In this document: positions 1 to 9,312 of the stretch, in pieces
Numbering within the stretch: the first letter of the stretch is position 1
Layout: each line of letters begins with the position of its first letter
Assembly: GCA_963676905.2 (NCBI GenBank)
Contig: CAXXVE010000001.1
Location: 1,860,001-1,924,000 of the forward strand
Reading direction: 5' to 3'
DNA length: 64,000 bases
DNA from: Oceanispirochaeta sp963676905
GTDB lineage: Bacteria; Spirochaetota; Spirochaetia; DSM-2461
The notes under the pieces: generated by a model
Told to the model about the DNA's origin: nothing
Seen by the model: only the letters and a program-made list of their open reading frames with translations
Database searches by the model: none
Made by a program: the position numbers and the translations under genes

Positions 1-782
1 AGGTATTCGCTGGACTTTGAATCCACCGGTTCACCCAGTTCTTTTTTAATGGCCTTGATCTCCTCTCTGAGGAAGTACTCTCTCTGGCTCTTCTCTATCT
101 TTTCATTGATCTGTGTGGCGATCTTTTTCTGTATTCTTAAAAGGTCCTGTTCCTTCTTTATATAGACGAGAACCTGCTCCATTCTGGCGCGGACATCCAG
201 CTCTTCCAGAATCTGCTGCTGCTGGGCTCTGTCAATATTGAGAATGGATGTGATAAAGTCGGCAATCTTTCCGGGATTGTCGATGTTCACCATATTCAGG
301 CGCATCTCTTCGGAAAAGAGGGGGTTGTCCTCGGATATCTGCTTCATCTCGGAGATGACAGAACGGGTCAGGGCCTTAAGCTCATCCCGCTGCTCATCCT
401 CAATGATGTCGTCCAGATAGTCCACCGCCGCGATAAGGGGGGCTTCGCTTGTGAAGAACTTTCTTATTTTGAATCTCTTGACTGTGGAGATAAAGATATT
501 TACTCCGCCGTCGGGGAGGTTTATCTTTTTGACAATCTTTGCCGCCGTTCCGATCTGGTAGATGTCGTCGGGACCAGTGGCCTGTTCATCCTCCTCCTTC
601 AGAAGGACAAGTCCGATGACCTTGTCATTTTCCATGGCCTGATTGACTATCTCTATATCGTCATTTGAGGTTATCATTATGGGGGTGAAGATACCCGGAA
701 AAATGGGTTTACCCAGAAGGGGAACGATAAACAGCTTGTCCGGCAGTGCCTGTTCCGCAATGATGATCTCTTGTTCTGACAT
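1..782 (-). CDS. lon: Lon ATP-dependent protease, N-terminal part (gene runs off the window start)
   Basis: Lon is a cytoplasmic AAA+ serine protease that degrades misfolded and regulatory proteins. About 260 N-terminal residues are visible, beginning MSEQEIIIAEQ. They contain the LON substrate-binding domain (roughly residues 15-210, with LPDKLFIVPLLGKPIFPG near the start) and then the helical region leading into the AAA module (QREYFLREEIKAIKKELG, the conserved hinge of Lon). The ATPase and Ser-Lys protease domains lie outside the window. The start is the ATG complementary to 780-782, with AGAGGTT about 6 nt upstream as a modest ribosome binding site. It is divergent from recO across 157 bp. 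Confidence 0.95.
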   Translation of the reverse strand, partial: MSEQEIIIAEQALPDKLFIVPLLGKPIFPGIFTPIMITSNDDIEIVNQAMENDKVIGLVLLKEEDEQATGPDDIYQIGTAAKIVKKINLPDGGVNIFISTVKRFKIRKFFTSEAPLIAAVDYLDDIIEDEQRDELKALTRSVISEMKQISEDNPLFSEEMRLNMVNIDNPGKIADFITSILNIDRAQQQQILEELDVRARMEQVLVYIKKEQDLLRIQKKIATQINEKIEKSQREYFLREEIKAIKKELGEPVDSKSSEY

Positions 783-939
783 TTTCTAACCTCTGTATAT
801 ATTCTTGAACTTCTGCCTTTCCTCTCCACGTCACGGGAGGGAAATAGAAGTACTCTTCTAGAATTTATTAGTTAAGGCCTCTAAAGGCAAGGCTTTTCGA
901 TCTTTTAAAATCTGAAGTATACTCATCTTCAAGGAATTT

Positions 940-1692
940 ATGGACAGGCATATCAAAGACGACTACATTCCCTTGAGCTCCTCCGACCTGGGTGAGAGCC
1001 ATAAGCTGGTTCATCTGCTGACCCGTGAACACGGTTTGATCCGGGCTGCGGTATTCGGCGCCAGGGGAAAAAAGGCGGGGGACAAGCGGCTTCTTATTCA
1101 GCCTTTTTCCCTCTGCAGGGGGGATTTTTATTTCGATCCGGTGAAGAAACTCTGGCGCCTCAATGAGGGGGAGTGTCTTGAGAGCCGTGACACTTTCCAT
1201 CTCCATCTGAACAGATACTACGGGGCTCTCTTCTGGGCGGACCTTGTGATCCAGAGCCATGCCGGCGGTGGGCATGTCGAGTTTTTCGATTTTACACTCT
1301 CCTTTTTCAGATCCCTGGATCAGGGGGATGAGGGGAGGACCGCCCTTGTTTTTCTCGGGAAGCTCTGGGAGTATCTTGAGCTTGAGGGGCTGCGCCCTGA
1401 ACCGGCTGTCTGCTCCCGCTGCGGACGCAGGGCCCCTGCGGGAAAAGCCCTCTGCTACAACTCGGAGGGGCAGACCGTCTGCCGGAACTGCCGGATCAAT
1501 TCCCTGCCTCTTTTATCCCCGGGAGCAAGGAATGTGCTGGAGGATGAGAACCCGGAGAATCCTGAATCCGGGGATGTGAACCCCGATGATCTTGCAAATC
1601 TGTCAGCCTATATTCTGACGGTTATCGGCTCCCTCTTCCGTCTTAAAATGAATAAGGAATCCCTTTCAATTATTCTGGAAGAGGAGTCCTGA
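940..1692 (+). CDS. recO: DNA repair protein RecO
   Basis: RecO is a RecFOR mediator that helps load RecA onto SSB-coated single-stranded DNA. The 250-residue length fits the family. An N-terminal OB-fold is followed by a helical region and a zinc-finger-like element: C158-x2-C161, C172 and C181-x2-C184. The N-terminal pattern SSSDLGESHKLVHLLTREHGLIRAAVFGARG is typical of the RecO OB fold. The ATG has AAGGA 5 nt upstream. It is the first gene of the rightward block and no operon partner is obvious. The chemoreceptor follows after a 172-bp gap with its own promoter-like -10 elements. Confidence 0.93.
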   Translation: MDRHIKDDYIPLSSSDLGESHKLVHLLTREHGLIRAAVFGARGKKAGDKRLLIQPFSLCRGDFYFDPVKKLWRLNEGECLESRDTFHLHLNRYYGALFWADLVIQSHAGGGHVEFFDFTLSFFRSLDQGDEGRTALVFLGKLWEYLELEGLRPEPAVCSRCGRRAPAGKALCYNSEGQTVCRNCRINSLPLLSPGARNVLEDENPENPESGDVNPDDLANLSAYILTVIGSLFRLKMNKESLSIILEEES

Positions 1693-1864
1693 GCCCCGGT
1701 GTTTCCGATCTCTTTTACCATAAGAAGAGCAGAAGACTGTCCGTCGGCTCTATATAATTGTTTATTTGTAAGTTATTTTCTGAGAACAGCTTCAGTTTGA
1801 TTGCTTTTGGATTTTCAATATCCCTATAATTCTAGTATAAATAAAAAAATATCAGGTATTTGTA

Positions 1865-3958
1865 ATGAGTAAAAAAAATCTTCGGGTCAGGAATTCCCTG
1901 GCTTTCAAAATCAATCTCTATTTCCTTCTCTTTATGGCATTTATATTTCTGGGGTTGGGAATTACAATAAAAACAACAGCCAATGTCCTTGTGACCAGAG
2001 TGCAGTCCGAAAATCTGGACCGCCTCGGTGACTCCATCACCGGCCTTCTGGACAACCATGTTGAAAATGTGGGGCAGCTTGTTTATGCCCATTCGATAAA
2101 TCCTGTTTTTGTTGAAACTCTTGAAACAGGCGATTTCTATAGAGCCGATTCCAATCTGACAAAGCTTAAAAAACAGAACCATTTTTTTGAGTCGGCCTTT
2201 CTTCTTGATTCACACGGCAAAGTTCTGGGAACCACCGATCAACGGCTTCGGGAGCAGGACTACTCCTCCAATGAGTACTTCTCAAAGACAATCAGTTCCA
2301 CTGAACCCTTCAGAGTGGAGTCTGCCGCTATTCAGGCGGGCATAGAAAAATATCCAGCCATAATGGTCAGTTCTCCCATTGTTAAAAACGGTGCGTCCAT
2401 CGGAGTTCTTGTGGTTGCCATGAATATGGAGAAGTTCGGTGAGGAGCTCATAGTCAACAGGCAGATCGGAGAGACAGGGTACCCCTTTGTTGTGGACAGC
2501 AAGGGCCATGTCTTTATCCACCCTGATCAGGACAAGATCTTTGAGAACGCCTGGCACTGGGACTTTATCAATGAAGTCCGGGATATGGGAGGGGATAGTG
2601 CCTATCTCCCCTTTACCTTTGAGGGAGTTGACAAGCAGGGAGCCTTTTACTGGATGAATAATCCCCGCTGGCTTGTGGCTGCTGTTATCGATAACAGTGA
2701 AATTTTCAATATCTCCCGGCTTATTACAATCGTACTTATTGTTCTGATGATGATCGGGGCGTTCTTTGTGGTTATATTTCTGGCCACTCTGGTCCGCCGT
2801 TATATCACCGGACGCCTGACTCCTCTTGAAGTCCTTATGGCGGCGGCCTCGGAAGGGAAGCTTTCTGAACGGGGCATAATCAAGGGAAATGATGAGGTCA
2901 GCAGTATTACTGAGAGTTATAACAGCCTTATCGACTCTCTGGGGCTCTTCTTCCGGGAGCTCAAGCTGAGGATGGATGATATGGAGGTCGGGGGCTCTGA
3001 TCTGGCGGCCAATATGGAGGAAACCGCAGCGGCGGTACATCAGATCAAAGCCAATATCGACAGCTCAGCAAGGCAGATACGGACCCAGAACGACAAGGTT
3101 CATGAAACGGTTTCTGTTGTGTCTCAGGTTGCCGGAAATATAAAAGTCCTTGAGGAGTCCATAGAAAACCAGAGCACAAGTGTTATGGATTCATCCACTG
3201 CGGTTGAGGAGCTGATCGCCCAGGTGGCTGCCATCACAGCTTCAACAAATGAAGCCAGGGAGTGTATGCAGGAGCTTATTTCCGCTTCAAACACAGGTAA
3301 GGACAATCTGGACCGTGTGAGTTCTCTGGTTCAGGGGATTCTTGAGAGCTCCCATAATCTTGAGGATGCGAACAAACTGATAGCGGGAATTGCCGCACAG
3401 ACCAATCTTCTTGCCATGAACGCCGCCATTGAGGCCGCCCACGCAGGGGATGCGGGCAGAGGCTTTGCTGTTGTTGCCACTGAGATCAGGAAGCTTGCCG
3501 AGCAGTCCTCACAGAGGTCAAAAGAGGTCAAAGAGTCTATATCTGAGATCAACAGGCGGATTGATGATGTGGTCAGCGGTTCACAGGAGTCGGGAGAGTC
3601 CTTTCAGACTGTTCAGGGCGGAATTGACAGAATGAACAGGATTACCGCAGAGATCCGCTCCTCCATGGAGGAGCAGGCCGCCGGCGGCAGGGATATACTG
3701 GGTTCCCTTGAAGGCATGAAGAGCATCGCTTCGGGGGTTCTTGAGCAGTCCAGGGATATGACCCGGGGCAACAGCCATATCAGCGAGGCTGTTTCCGTTC
3801 TGAGTGAGATCAGTGTTCAGGTTCTTCAGTCCATGGAAGAGATCAGCAACGGCATTGATGAAATCAATCAGTCAGTAGTGAATGTCTCCGAACTGACAGA
3901 AAAAAACCGCAGTAATATTGAAGCCGTCAGGACTGATGCATCAAAATATGATGTATGA
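1865..3958 (+). CDS. Methyl-accepting chemotaxis protein with extracytoplasmic Cache-type sensor
   Basis: This is an inner-membrane chemoreceptor that signals to CheA/CheW. Of 697 residues, a first membrane segment (about 17-38) is followed by an extracytoplasmic region of about 245 residues. That region looks like a double Cache domain (for example RQIGETGYPFVVDSKGHV). A second membrane segment (about 283-310), a HAMP linker and a long coiled-coil signalling domain follow. The signalling tip is recognisable as NLLAMNAAIEAAHAGDAGRGFAVVATEIRKLAEQS in outline (near 520-550). Its ligand cannot be read from sequence; Cache domains usually bind amino acids or organic acids. The last four bases (ATGA) overlap the start of thpR, which is probably translationally coupled. 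The ribosome binding site is weak. Confidence 0.95.
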   Translation: MSKKNLRVRNSLAFKINLYFLLFMAFIFLGLGITIKTTANVLVTRVQSENLDRLGDSITGLLDNHVENVGQLVYAHSINPVFVETLETGDFYRADSNLTKLKKQNHFFESAFLLDSHGKVLGTTDQRLREQDYSSNEYFSKTISSTEPFRVESAAIQAGIEKYPAIMVSSPIVKNGASIGVLVVAMNMEKFGEELIVNRQIGETGYPFVVDSKGHVFIHPDQDKIFENAWHWDFINEVRDMGGDSAYLPFTFEGVDKQGAFYWMNNPRWLVAAVIDNSEIFNISRLITIVLIVLMMIGAFFVVIFLATLVRRYITGRLTPLEVLMAAASEGKLSERGIIKGNDEVSSITESYNSLIDSLGLFFRELKLRMDDMEVGGSDLAANMEETAAAVHQIKANIDSSARQIRTQNDKVHETVSVVSQVAGNIKVLEESIENQSTSVMDSSTAVEELIAQVAAITASTNEARECMQELISASNTGKDNLDRVSSLVQGILESSHNLEDANKLIAGIAAQTNLLAMNAAIEAAHAGDAGRGFAVVATEIRKLAEQSSQRSKEVKESISEINRRIDDVVSGSQESGESFQTVQGGIDRMNRITAEIRSSMEEQAAGGRDILGSLEGMKSIASGVLEQSRDMTRGNSHISEAVSVLSEISVQVLQSMEEISNGIDEINQSVVNVSELTEKNRSNIEAVRTDASKYDV

Positions 3959-4518
3959 CAAGACTTTTTCTGGCCATTCCTCTTCCAGGTGATGAGGCGG
4001 ACCTCCTCTGGCAGAGCCGGGAGGGAATGAGATTTTCTTCCCCCCGTATACGCTGGATTGAACCGTCTCAATTCCATATCACTCTCCTTTTTTTCGGAGA
4101 AACCGAATCCTCATGTATCCCTGATATCTGTGAAGCCATGGACCGGGCCGCGGAGCTTTTCCCTTCACCCGTTCTTGAAGCCGACGGACCCGGACAGTTC
4201 CCCTCCAGGGGAGAACCCCGGGTCGTGGTGGAGCATCTGAAAGATGTCAGCGGAAGGTCCGGAAAGGGAGGCTGTCTGGCTCTTCAGCAGTTTCTCAATT
4301 CAGCCCTGTCGTCCCGTTTTACCCTTGAGAAGAGGAAGTTCAAAGCCCATGTCACTCTGGCCCGTGTCAGGCGGGGAGCGGGAATCCTTCCTTTTGACAG
4401 CTCTTCGGCACCCCGGGGGCTCCTTCTCCATCCCCGGGAACTTGTACTCTTTGAATCCATTCTCAGGCCGGAAGGAGCCCTGTATTCCCCTGTGTACTCA
4501 CGGGTTCTTGAGGGCTGA
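3955..4518 (+). CDS. thpR: RNA 2',3'-cyclic phosphodiesterase, 2H phosphoesterase family (ThpR/LigT)
   Basis: The protein has 187 residues and both HxTx motifs of the 2H superfamily: H41-I-T43-L in FHITLLFFG and H132-V-T134-L in KAHVTLARV. They lie about 90 residues apart as in ThpR/LigT. Family members hydrolyse 2',3'-cyclic phosphate RNA ends and in vitro can ligate 2'-5' ends. The start MTRLFLAIPLP is the usual beginning of this family, and the ATG overlaps the chemoreceptor stop by 4 nt. No partner gene explains its cellular role. Confidence 0.9.
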   Translation: MTRLFLAIPLPGDEADLLWQSREGMRFSSPRIRWIEPSQFHITLLFFGETESSCIPDICEAMDRAAELFPSPVLEADGPGQFPSRGEPRVVVEHLKDVSGRSGKGGCLALQQFLNSALSSRFTLEKRKFKAHVTLARVRRGAGILPFDSSSAPRGLLLHPRELVLFESILRPEGALYSPVYSRVLEG

Positions 4519-4605
4519 AGGGGATGTGTGATATTCAAGGGCTGACAGAAGGGGCTTTTTAGGGTTATTTTAAGACTGTGCCCTGATGCAGGGCAGGAGG
4601 AAATC

Positions 4606-5913
4606 ATGCGGACCGCTGATATCATTATGAAAAAGCGAAGCGGAGAGAAACTGAGTGAAAAAGAACTTCAGTTTCTTGTGCAGGGCTATGTCTCCGGGGA
4701 GATCCCGGACTATCAGATCTCCGCATGGCTGATGGCTGTCTTTTTTCAGGGAATGGATTCCGAGGAAACCGGCCTTCTGACACGTCTTATGATGGAGTCG
4801 GGGGAGGTCATGGACCTTTCGGATCTGAAGGGGCCTCTGGTGGACAAGCACTCTACCGGCGGAGTAGGGGATAAAACCTCTCTGATTCTGGCCCCCCTCG
4901 CCGCAGCCTGCGGAGCACAGGTCCCCATGATGAGCGGGCGCGCCCTGGGGCATACCGGGGGGACACTGGACAAGCTTGAATCCATAAAGGGATATACAAT
5001 TGATGCGGCAGAGGATGACCTGAAGAGGATTATCCGCCGGGCGGGATATGCTGTGATCGGCCAGACTGCCGAGGTTGTTCCGGCGGACCGGAAGATGTAT
5101 GCCCTGCGGGATGTGACGGCCACCGTGGAGTCTATCCCCCTTATTACAGCCAGTATCCTGAGCAAGAAACTGGCGGAGGGTGCAGATTCGCTTGTTTTTG
5201 ATGTAAAATGCGGTTCCGGTGCATTTATGAAGACCCTTGAGCAGGCGGAGGTTCTGGCTGAGTCCCTTGTGAACACCGGAGTCGCCATGGGCCGCAGAGT
5301 CATTGCCCTGATCACATCCATGGAGGAACCCCTGGGCCGCATGGTAGGAAATTTCCTTGAGGTGGAAGAGGTATGGAACTGCCTTCAGGGGGAAGGCCCT
5401 GATGATCTGATGGAGGTCACCCTGGCTCTCTGTTCCCGGATGCTTGTCGCCGCAGGAATAAGCCGCGGCAGTGAAGAGGCCCTTGAACTCTGCCGCAGGA
5501 AGATTTCCTCCGGTGAGGGGGCCGACTTTTTCAGGAAAAATCTGGAAGCCCAGGGGGGCGACTGGGAGTGGTTTACCTCCAGCTGCGGCAGTTGGAGGGC
5601 ACCTGTAAGGGCCGAATACAGAGCCGGCTTATCGGGATATATAGATGAAATTGATGCCTTTCAAACGGGGATGTGCGCCCTCTCTTTAGGGGTGGGCCGC
5701 AACAGGGCGGATGATCCTGTTCAGCCCCATACGGGTCTTCACTTCCTTAAAAAGAGGGGAGACGCCGTTAAAGAGGGAGACCTCATCTGCGAGGTCTTCG
5801 CCCTCAATGACTCCGATGCCGCCGCTGCCCTTGAGAAACTTGACTCTCTTGTCGGTGTAGGAGCAAATAAACCTGTAGAATCTCAGCTGATACTGAAAGA
5901 ATTTGGAGCTTGA
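4606..5913 (+). CDS. pdp: Pyrimidine-nucleoside phosphorylase
   Basis: The enzyme carries out phosphorolysis of thymidine/uridine to base plus (deoxy)ribose 1-phosphate in nucleoside salvage. The 435-residue length matches the family. The phosphate-binding loop KHSTGGVGDKTS lies at 81-92. The family signature SGRALGHTGGTLDKLESI lies at 110-127. The start RTADIIMKKRSGEKLSEKE is more Pdp-like than DeoA-like, so broad pyrimidine specificity is likelier than strict thymidine use; this is inference. A strong AGGAGG precedes the ATG. recJ follows after 11 nt, so the two are probably co-transcribed. Confidence 0.93.
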   Translation: MRTADIIMKKRSGEKLSEKELQFLVQGYVSGEIPDYQISAWLMAVFFQGMDSEETGLLTRLMMESGEVMDLSDLKGPLVDKHSTGGVGDKTSLILAPLAAACGAQVPMMSGRALGHTGGTLDKLESIKGYTIDAAEDDLKRIIRRAGYAVIGQTAEVVPADRKMYALRDVTATVESIPLITASILSKKLAEGADSLVFDVKCGSGAFMKTLEQAEVLAESLVNTGVAMGRRVIALITSMEEPLGRMVGNFLEVEEVWNCLQGEGPDDLMEVTLALCSRMLVAAGISRGSEEALELCRRKISSGEGADFFRKNLEAQGGDWEWFTSSCGSWRAPVRAEYRAGLSGYIDEIDAFQTGMCALSLGVGRNRADDPVQPHTGLHFLKKRGDAVKEGDLICEVFALNDSDAAAALEKLDSLVGVGANKPVESQLILKEFGA

Positions 5914-5924
5914 TACTTTAAAAT

Positions 5925-8027
5925 ATGAAATGGACAAAAAAAGATATCGATAACAACGGCGTCAGGGAGATGTCCCGCAAGACGGGTCTGGACCTCCTGG
6001 AGGCCTCAATACTTGTGCGCAGGGGATTCAGTCTCCGGGACAGCCGATTTTTTGCAGAAGATGATCTGCGCTACCTTCACAATCCCTTTCTCTTCCGTCA
6101 TATGTCGGATGTTGTGGACCGTATCCACACCGCAGCCGAAGAGGAGGAGCATGTCCTTATCTGCGGAGACAGGGATGTGGACGGCATCACCTCTACAGTC
6201 CTTCTCTATGAGGCTCTGAAGGAGGAGGGTATCGAGGCTCAGTGGAAGGTGCCTACAGGGGATGATCCCTACGGCCTCAGTCCTGAAGTCATTCGGGATT
6301 TTGCCGGAAAAGACGGCTCCCTTATTTTCTGTGTGGACTGCGGAATCTCGGACTTCGAGGAGATCCGGCTTGCTGGAGAACTGGGGCTGGATGTTATCGT
6401 TCTGGACCATCACAACCCCCGGGGAGATGAACTTCCCGACGCCCTATGTATCATCAATCCCAAGGTGGCCGAGGACAGCTATCCCTTTGAAGGGCTGGCG
6501 GGGTGCGCTGTTGTTTCCAAACTTTTCTGGGCCCTCTGCTTCTCTCGGACTGAACTCTACAATCAGGGCTGCTGCTTCTTTTATATAAACGGTGATGCGA
6601 ACCGGCTGGAACTCTATCAGTACATCAATCTGGTGGAGACGGGGCGCAGGTTCTACTCACTGGAGGAAGCCCTGCCCATAGAGGAGCTTTCAGAGTATCT
6701 CAGAGGCTGGCCCCTTTTCAGCTATGATCTCCCCGGGCAGAAACGGATGCTGGACCAGCTCTTCGGCCGTGCCGCGGAGCTCCATATTACGGATATTGCC
6801 GTTCAGATCTGTGAGGACTTTCCCTCTCTGCGGGGCAGAAGCTTCCGGGAACTCAGGGACAAGAGCCGCCTGGCCCGGTACAGCGATGAGGCCCCTGATA
6901 ACGGGGAAGCCTTTCTCCATCTCTTCTCAGGCCTGATGCTGAAGCGTTATGAAAGCTCTTTTGCTCCCTATAACAGCGCCCTTGATCTTGTGGCTCTGGG
7001 AACCCTTGCGGACCTGATGCCCCTTGTGGATGAGAACAGGATCGTTGTAAAGAGGGGGATGCCTCTGCTGAGTCAGGCTCTCCGTCCGGGACTGAGGGAG
7101 CTCTTTATCCGCCAAAGGCTTCTGGGGAAAAAACTGGAATCCGGAGATGTCTCCTGGTCCATCTCTCCCTGGATCAACTCCTCAGGGCGGATGGGGCAGG
7201 CCGACAAGGCCGTTGAACTCTTTATCACAACTGATGATGCCCGGCGCAGCGAGCTTGCTGATGAACTTCATGAACTGAACCAGGAGCGCAAGAAACTGGG
7301 GGATTCCCTCTGGGAGTCAGCCGTAGAAGAGAGCCGAAGCAGCCTTGAGGAGACAGGGGGAAAGCTGACTCTGGTCCGGTCCGATGAGATCCCCAGGGGA
7401 ATTACAGGTATACTGGCGGCCAAGATGGTTAACACCTTTGGAGTCCCCTCTCTGATTCTTTCAAGACAGGGAGACGGAACCCTATCCGGCTCTATCAGAA
7501 GTCCCCGGGGCTGTCCGATCCAGAGCCTGCTGCAGCATCACGCATTCTTATTCAGCGATTACGGCGGCCATGACTGCGCCGGCGGTTTCAGCATGGACGG
7601 AGAGAGGGAGAATGAGTTTCTCAAGACTCTCAGGGAGTTCTGCATCAGCTGGAAACCTGAACTGAGCGAAGATATACCGGAAGTGGATGCAGAGATTCCC
7701 GGTGACTACCTCAAACCTGAGCTCTGGGACATGGTCAGCCGTCTGGGACCCTATGGTGAAGGGTTCAGTGCCCTGACCTTCTACAGCAGGAATATCCTTA
7801 TCGAAAAGTCCGAACTTATTGGAAAGGAACCCCAGAACCATCTTAAATTTCTTTTGAGTTCCGAGAACAGCAAATTTCCCGCTCTCTACTGGAATGCGGC
7901 TGAGAAATTTACCGATTTTATGCGTCCTGACAACCGGGTTAATCTGCTGTATCATGTTAATAGAAATGTCTATATGAACAGGGAAACCCTGCAAATAACC
8001 GTTATCGATATGGAGCCTGCAAATTGA
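5925..8027 (+). CDS. recJ: Single-stranded-DNA-specific exonuclease RecJ, with a large insertion
   Basis: RecJ is a 5'-3' ssDNA exonuclease of the DHH superfamily used in recombination and repair. Motif I is GDRDVDG (81-87), and CVDCG and the DHH triplet (161-163) follow. ALDLVALGTLADLMPL marks the end of the DHH domain. ISPWINSSGRMG (412-423) and GGHDCAGGFSM in the DHHA1 region are also present. At 700 residues it is longer than the usual 560-580. The excess lies inside the DHH domain, roughly residues 208-350, with no recognised motif. It ends TTGA, sharing bases with the TTG start of the next gene. Confidence 0.9.
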   Translation: MKWTKKDIDNNGVREMSRKTGLDLLEASILVRRGFSLRDSRFFAEDDLRYLHNPFLFRHMSDVVDRIHTAAEEEEHVLICGDRDVDGITSTVLLYEALKEEGIEAQWKVPTGDDPYGLSPEVIRDFAGKDGSLIFCVDCGISDFEEIRLAGELGLDVIVLDHHNPRGDELPDALCIINPKVAEDSYPFEGLAGCAVVSKLFWALCFSRTELYNQGCCFFYINGDANRLELYQYINLVETGRRFYSLEEALPIEELSEYLRGWPLFSYDLPGQKRMLDQLFGRAAELHITDIAVQICEDFPSLRGRSFRELRDKSRLARYSDEAPDNGEAFLHLFSGLMLKRYESSFAPYNSALDLVALGTLADLMPLVDENRIVVKRGMPLLSQALRPGLRELFIRQRLLGKKLESGDVSWSISPWINSSGRMGQADKAVELFITTDDARRSELADELHELNQERKKLGDSLWESAVEESRSSLEETGGKLTLVRSDEIPRGITGILAAKMVNTFGVPSLILSRQGDGTLSGSIRSPRGCPIQSLLQHHAFLFSDYGGHDCAGGFSMDGERENEFLKTLREFCISWKPELSEDIPEVDAEIPGDYLKPELWDMVSRLGPYGEGFSALTFYSRNILIEKSELIGKEPQNHLKFLLSSENSKFPALYWNAAEKFTDFMRPDNRVNLLYHVNRNVYMNRETLQITVIDMEPAN

Positions 8028-8983
8028 AAAGAGCCGAATTCCTCATCATACTGAGTCTGTTGTTTACAACCCTTGTCTCTCATGCCGCGGCAGAATCACT
8101 GCTTTCCACACCCCAGGCGGTTCCGGGAGAGATCCTCACCGCAGTTGTCTATCAGGGGAACTCGGAGGATGAGATTCAATTCATGCTTATTGATGATGAG
8201 GGCATTGTCCGTTCCAGCGCTCCCGGACTGACCTTCGAAGCCGAGGAGCTGCCGGGGCAGAACTTTATTGGTTTTCTGGGGCTCAGCTCCGAAGTAAAAC
8301 CAGGCAGCTACAAGCTCAAGGCGGAGATCCGGAACACCCGGGGCCTCCGGGTTTACGAGCGTCCCGTACTCGTCAGGTCGGAGGATTTTCTGAGTGAGGA
8401 TATCTCTCTGAACCAGGCCATGACAACTTTAAGAAGCGAGGATTCTGAAGAGAAGAGGGACCAGTCGAGAAAGCTCTGGGCCCTGCTCAATCGGGTTTCC
8501 GATGATAAAGTGACCCGGGGAGATGTCTTCCTCTCTCCTGTTCAGGAGTTTATTACAAGCGCCTGGTACGGTGACCGGCGGACCTATCTCTATACAGGAG
8601 GGGACAGCTCCTCTTCGCTTCATAACGGAGTGGATCTGGCAGCGCCCACGGGAACTGAAGTCCTGACTCCCCTGGAGGGGAAGGTTGTTATGGCGGAGTT
8701 CCGGATCATTACTGGAAACACTGTAGTCCTGGAACATATGCCCGGTGTCTACACCCTCTACTACCATATGGATTCTCTCAATGTGAAGCCCGGGGATTCC
8801 CTGAATCAGGGGGATCTGATGGGTACCGTCGGCAGTACCGGACTTGTCACAGGGCCCCATCTCCACTGGGAAATGAGAGTGAATACAATTCCTGTTGACC
8901 CGACGAAATATCTTTCCCGTCCCCTTATTGACAAAGATGAAATTATCGCCATAATAAACGGTACTAAAGAACAAGGGAGGTGA
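8024..8983 (+). CDS. Secreted M23 (LytM-type) peptidase
   Basis: This is a predicted periplasmic zinc endopeptidase acting on peptidoglycan cross-links. Residues 1-23 form a Sec signal peptide ending in AAA-ES. Residues about 25-115 look like a beta-sandwich domain. The M23 domain follows from about 185, with zinc ligands H200 and D204 (HNGVDLA), H248 and the H279-L-H281 pair (GPHLHWEMR). The ligand set is complete, so it should be active rather than an EnvC-like activator. The start is TTG at 8024, overlapping the recJ stop in TTGA, with GGAG about 9 nt upstream. rpsU follows 6 nt after the stop. Confidence 0.9.
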   Translation: MKRAEFLIILSLLFTTLVSHAAAESLLSTPQAVPGEILTAVVYQGNSEDEIQFMLIDDEGIVRSSAPGLTFEAEELPGQNFIGFLGLSSEVKPGSYKLKAEIRNTRGLRVYERPVLVRSEDFLSEDISLNQAMTTLRSEDSEEKRDQSRKLWALLNRVSDDKVTRGDVFLSPVQEFITSAWYGDRRTYLYTGGDSSSSLHNGVDLAAPTGTEVLTPLEGKVVMAEFRIITGNTVVLEHMPGVYTLYYHMDSLNVKPGDSLNQGDLMGTVGSTGLVTGPHLHWEMRVNTIPVDPTKYLSRPLIDKDEIIAIINGTKEQGR

Positions 8984-8989
8984 TTCAAT

Positions 8990-9196
8990 ATCGCCCACAT
9001 AAGAATTAACGACGAAGAGCCCCTTGAAAAGGCAATCAAGCGTTTTAAGCGTATGGTGGAGAAAGAAGGTATTATCCGTGAATGGAAAAAACGTGAATAC
9101 TTCGAAAAGCCTTCCACCATCAAGAACCGGAAGAAAAAGGCCATGATCAGAAAACAGGCCAAGAAACTCAGAAAAACTGAGAGTCACCGGAGATAA
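8990..9196 (+). CDS. rpsU: 30S ribosomal protein S21, apparent ATC start codon
   Basis: The 68-residue product reads (M)AHIRINDEEPLEKAIKRF at its start, then FKRMVEKEGIIREWKKREYF and a Lys/Arg-rich tail ending ESHRR. That is a full-length bS21. In this frame there is no ATG, GTG or TTG before residue 22. The codon where Met is expected is ATC (8990-8992), and an in-frame TGA lies three codons upstream at 8981. GGGAGGTGATT, close to a perfect anti-16S match, ends a few bases before it. Initiation at ATC is therefore the simplest reading; AUU/AUC starts are known in infC. The gene follows the M23 peptidase by 6 nt and ends in a strong terminator. Confidence 0.9.
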   Translation: MAHIRINDEEPLEKAIKRFKRMVEKEGIIREWKKREYFEKPSTIKNRKKKAMIRKQAKKLRKTESHRR

Positions 9197-9210
9197 TCAC
9201 TTAAACCAGT

Positions 9211-9244
9211 AAGCTGCTTCATTTTTGAAGCGGCTTTTTTTTTT
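9211..9244 (+). terminator. Rho-independent terminator after rpsU
   Basis: The stem AAGCTGCTTC / GAAGCGGCTT (one G-T pair) has a short ATTTTT loop and is followed by a run of T residues to 9244. It closes the recJ-M23-rpsU transcript. Confidence 0.9.
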
Positions 9245-9312
9245 GTCCCTGAGCTTTTTCTCCCTCCCCGGGAGTCATACCCTGCTTTTCCTCTCCACCG
9301 TTCCATGTTATT

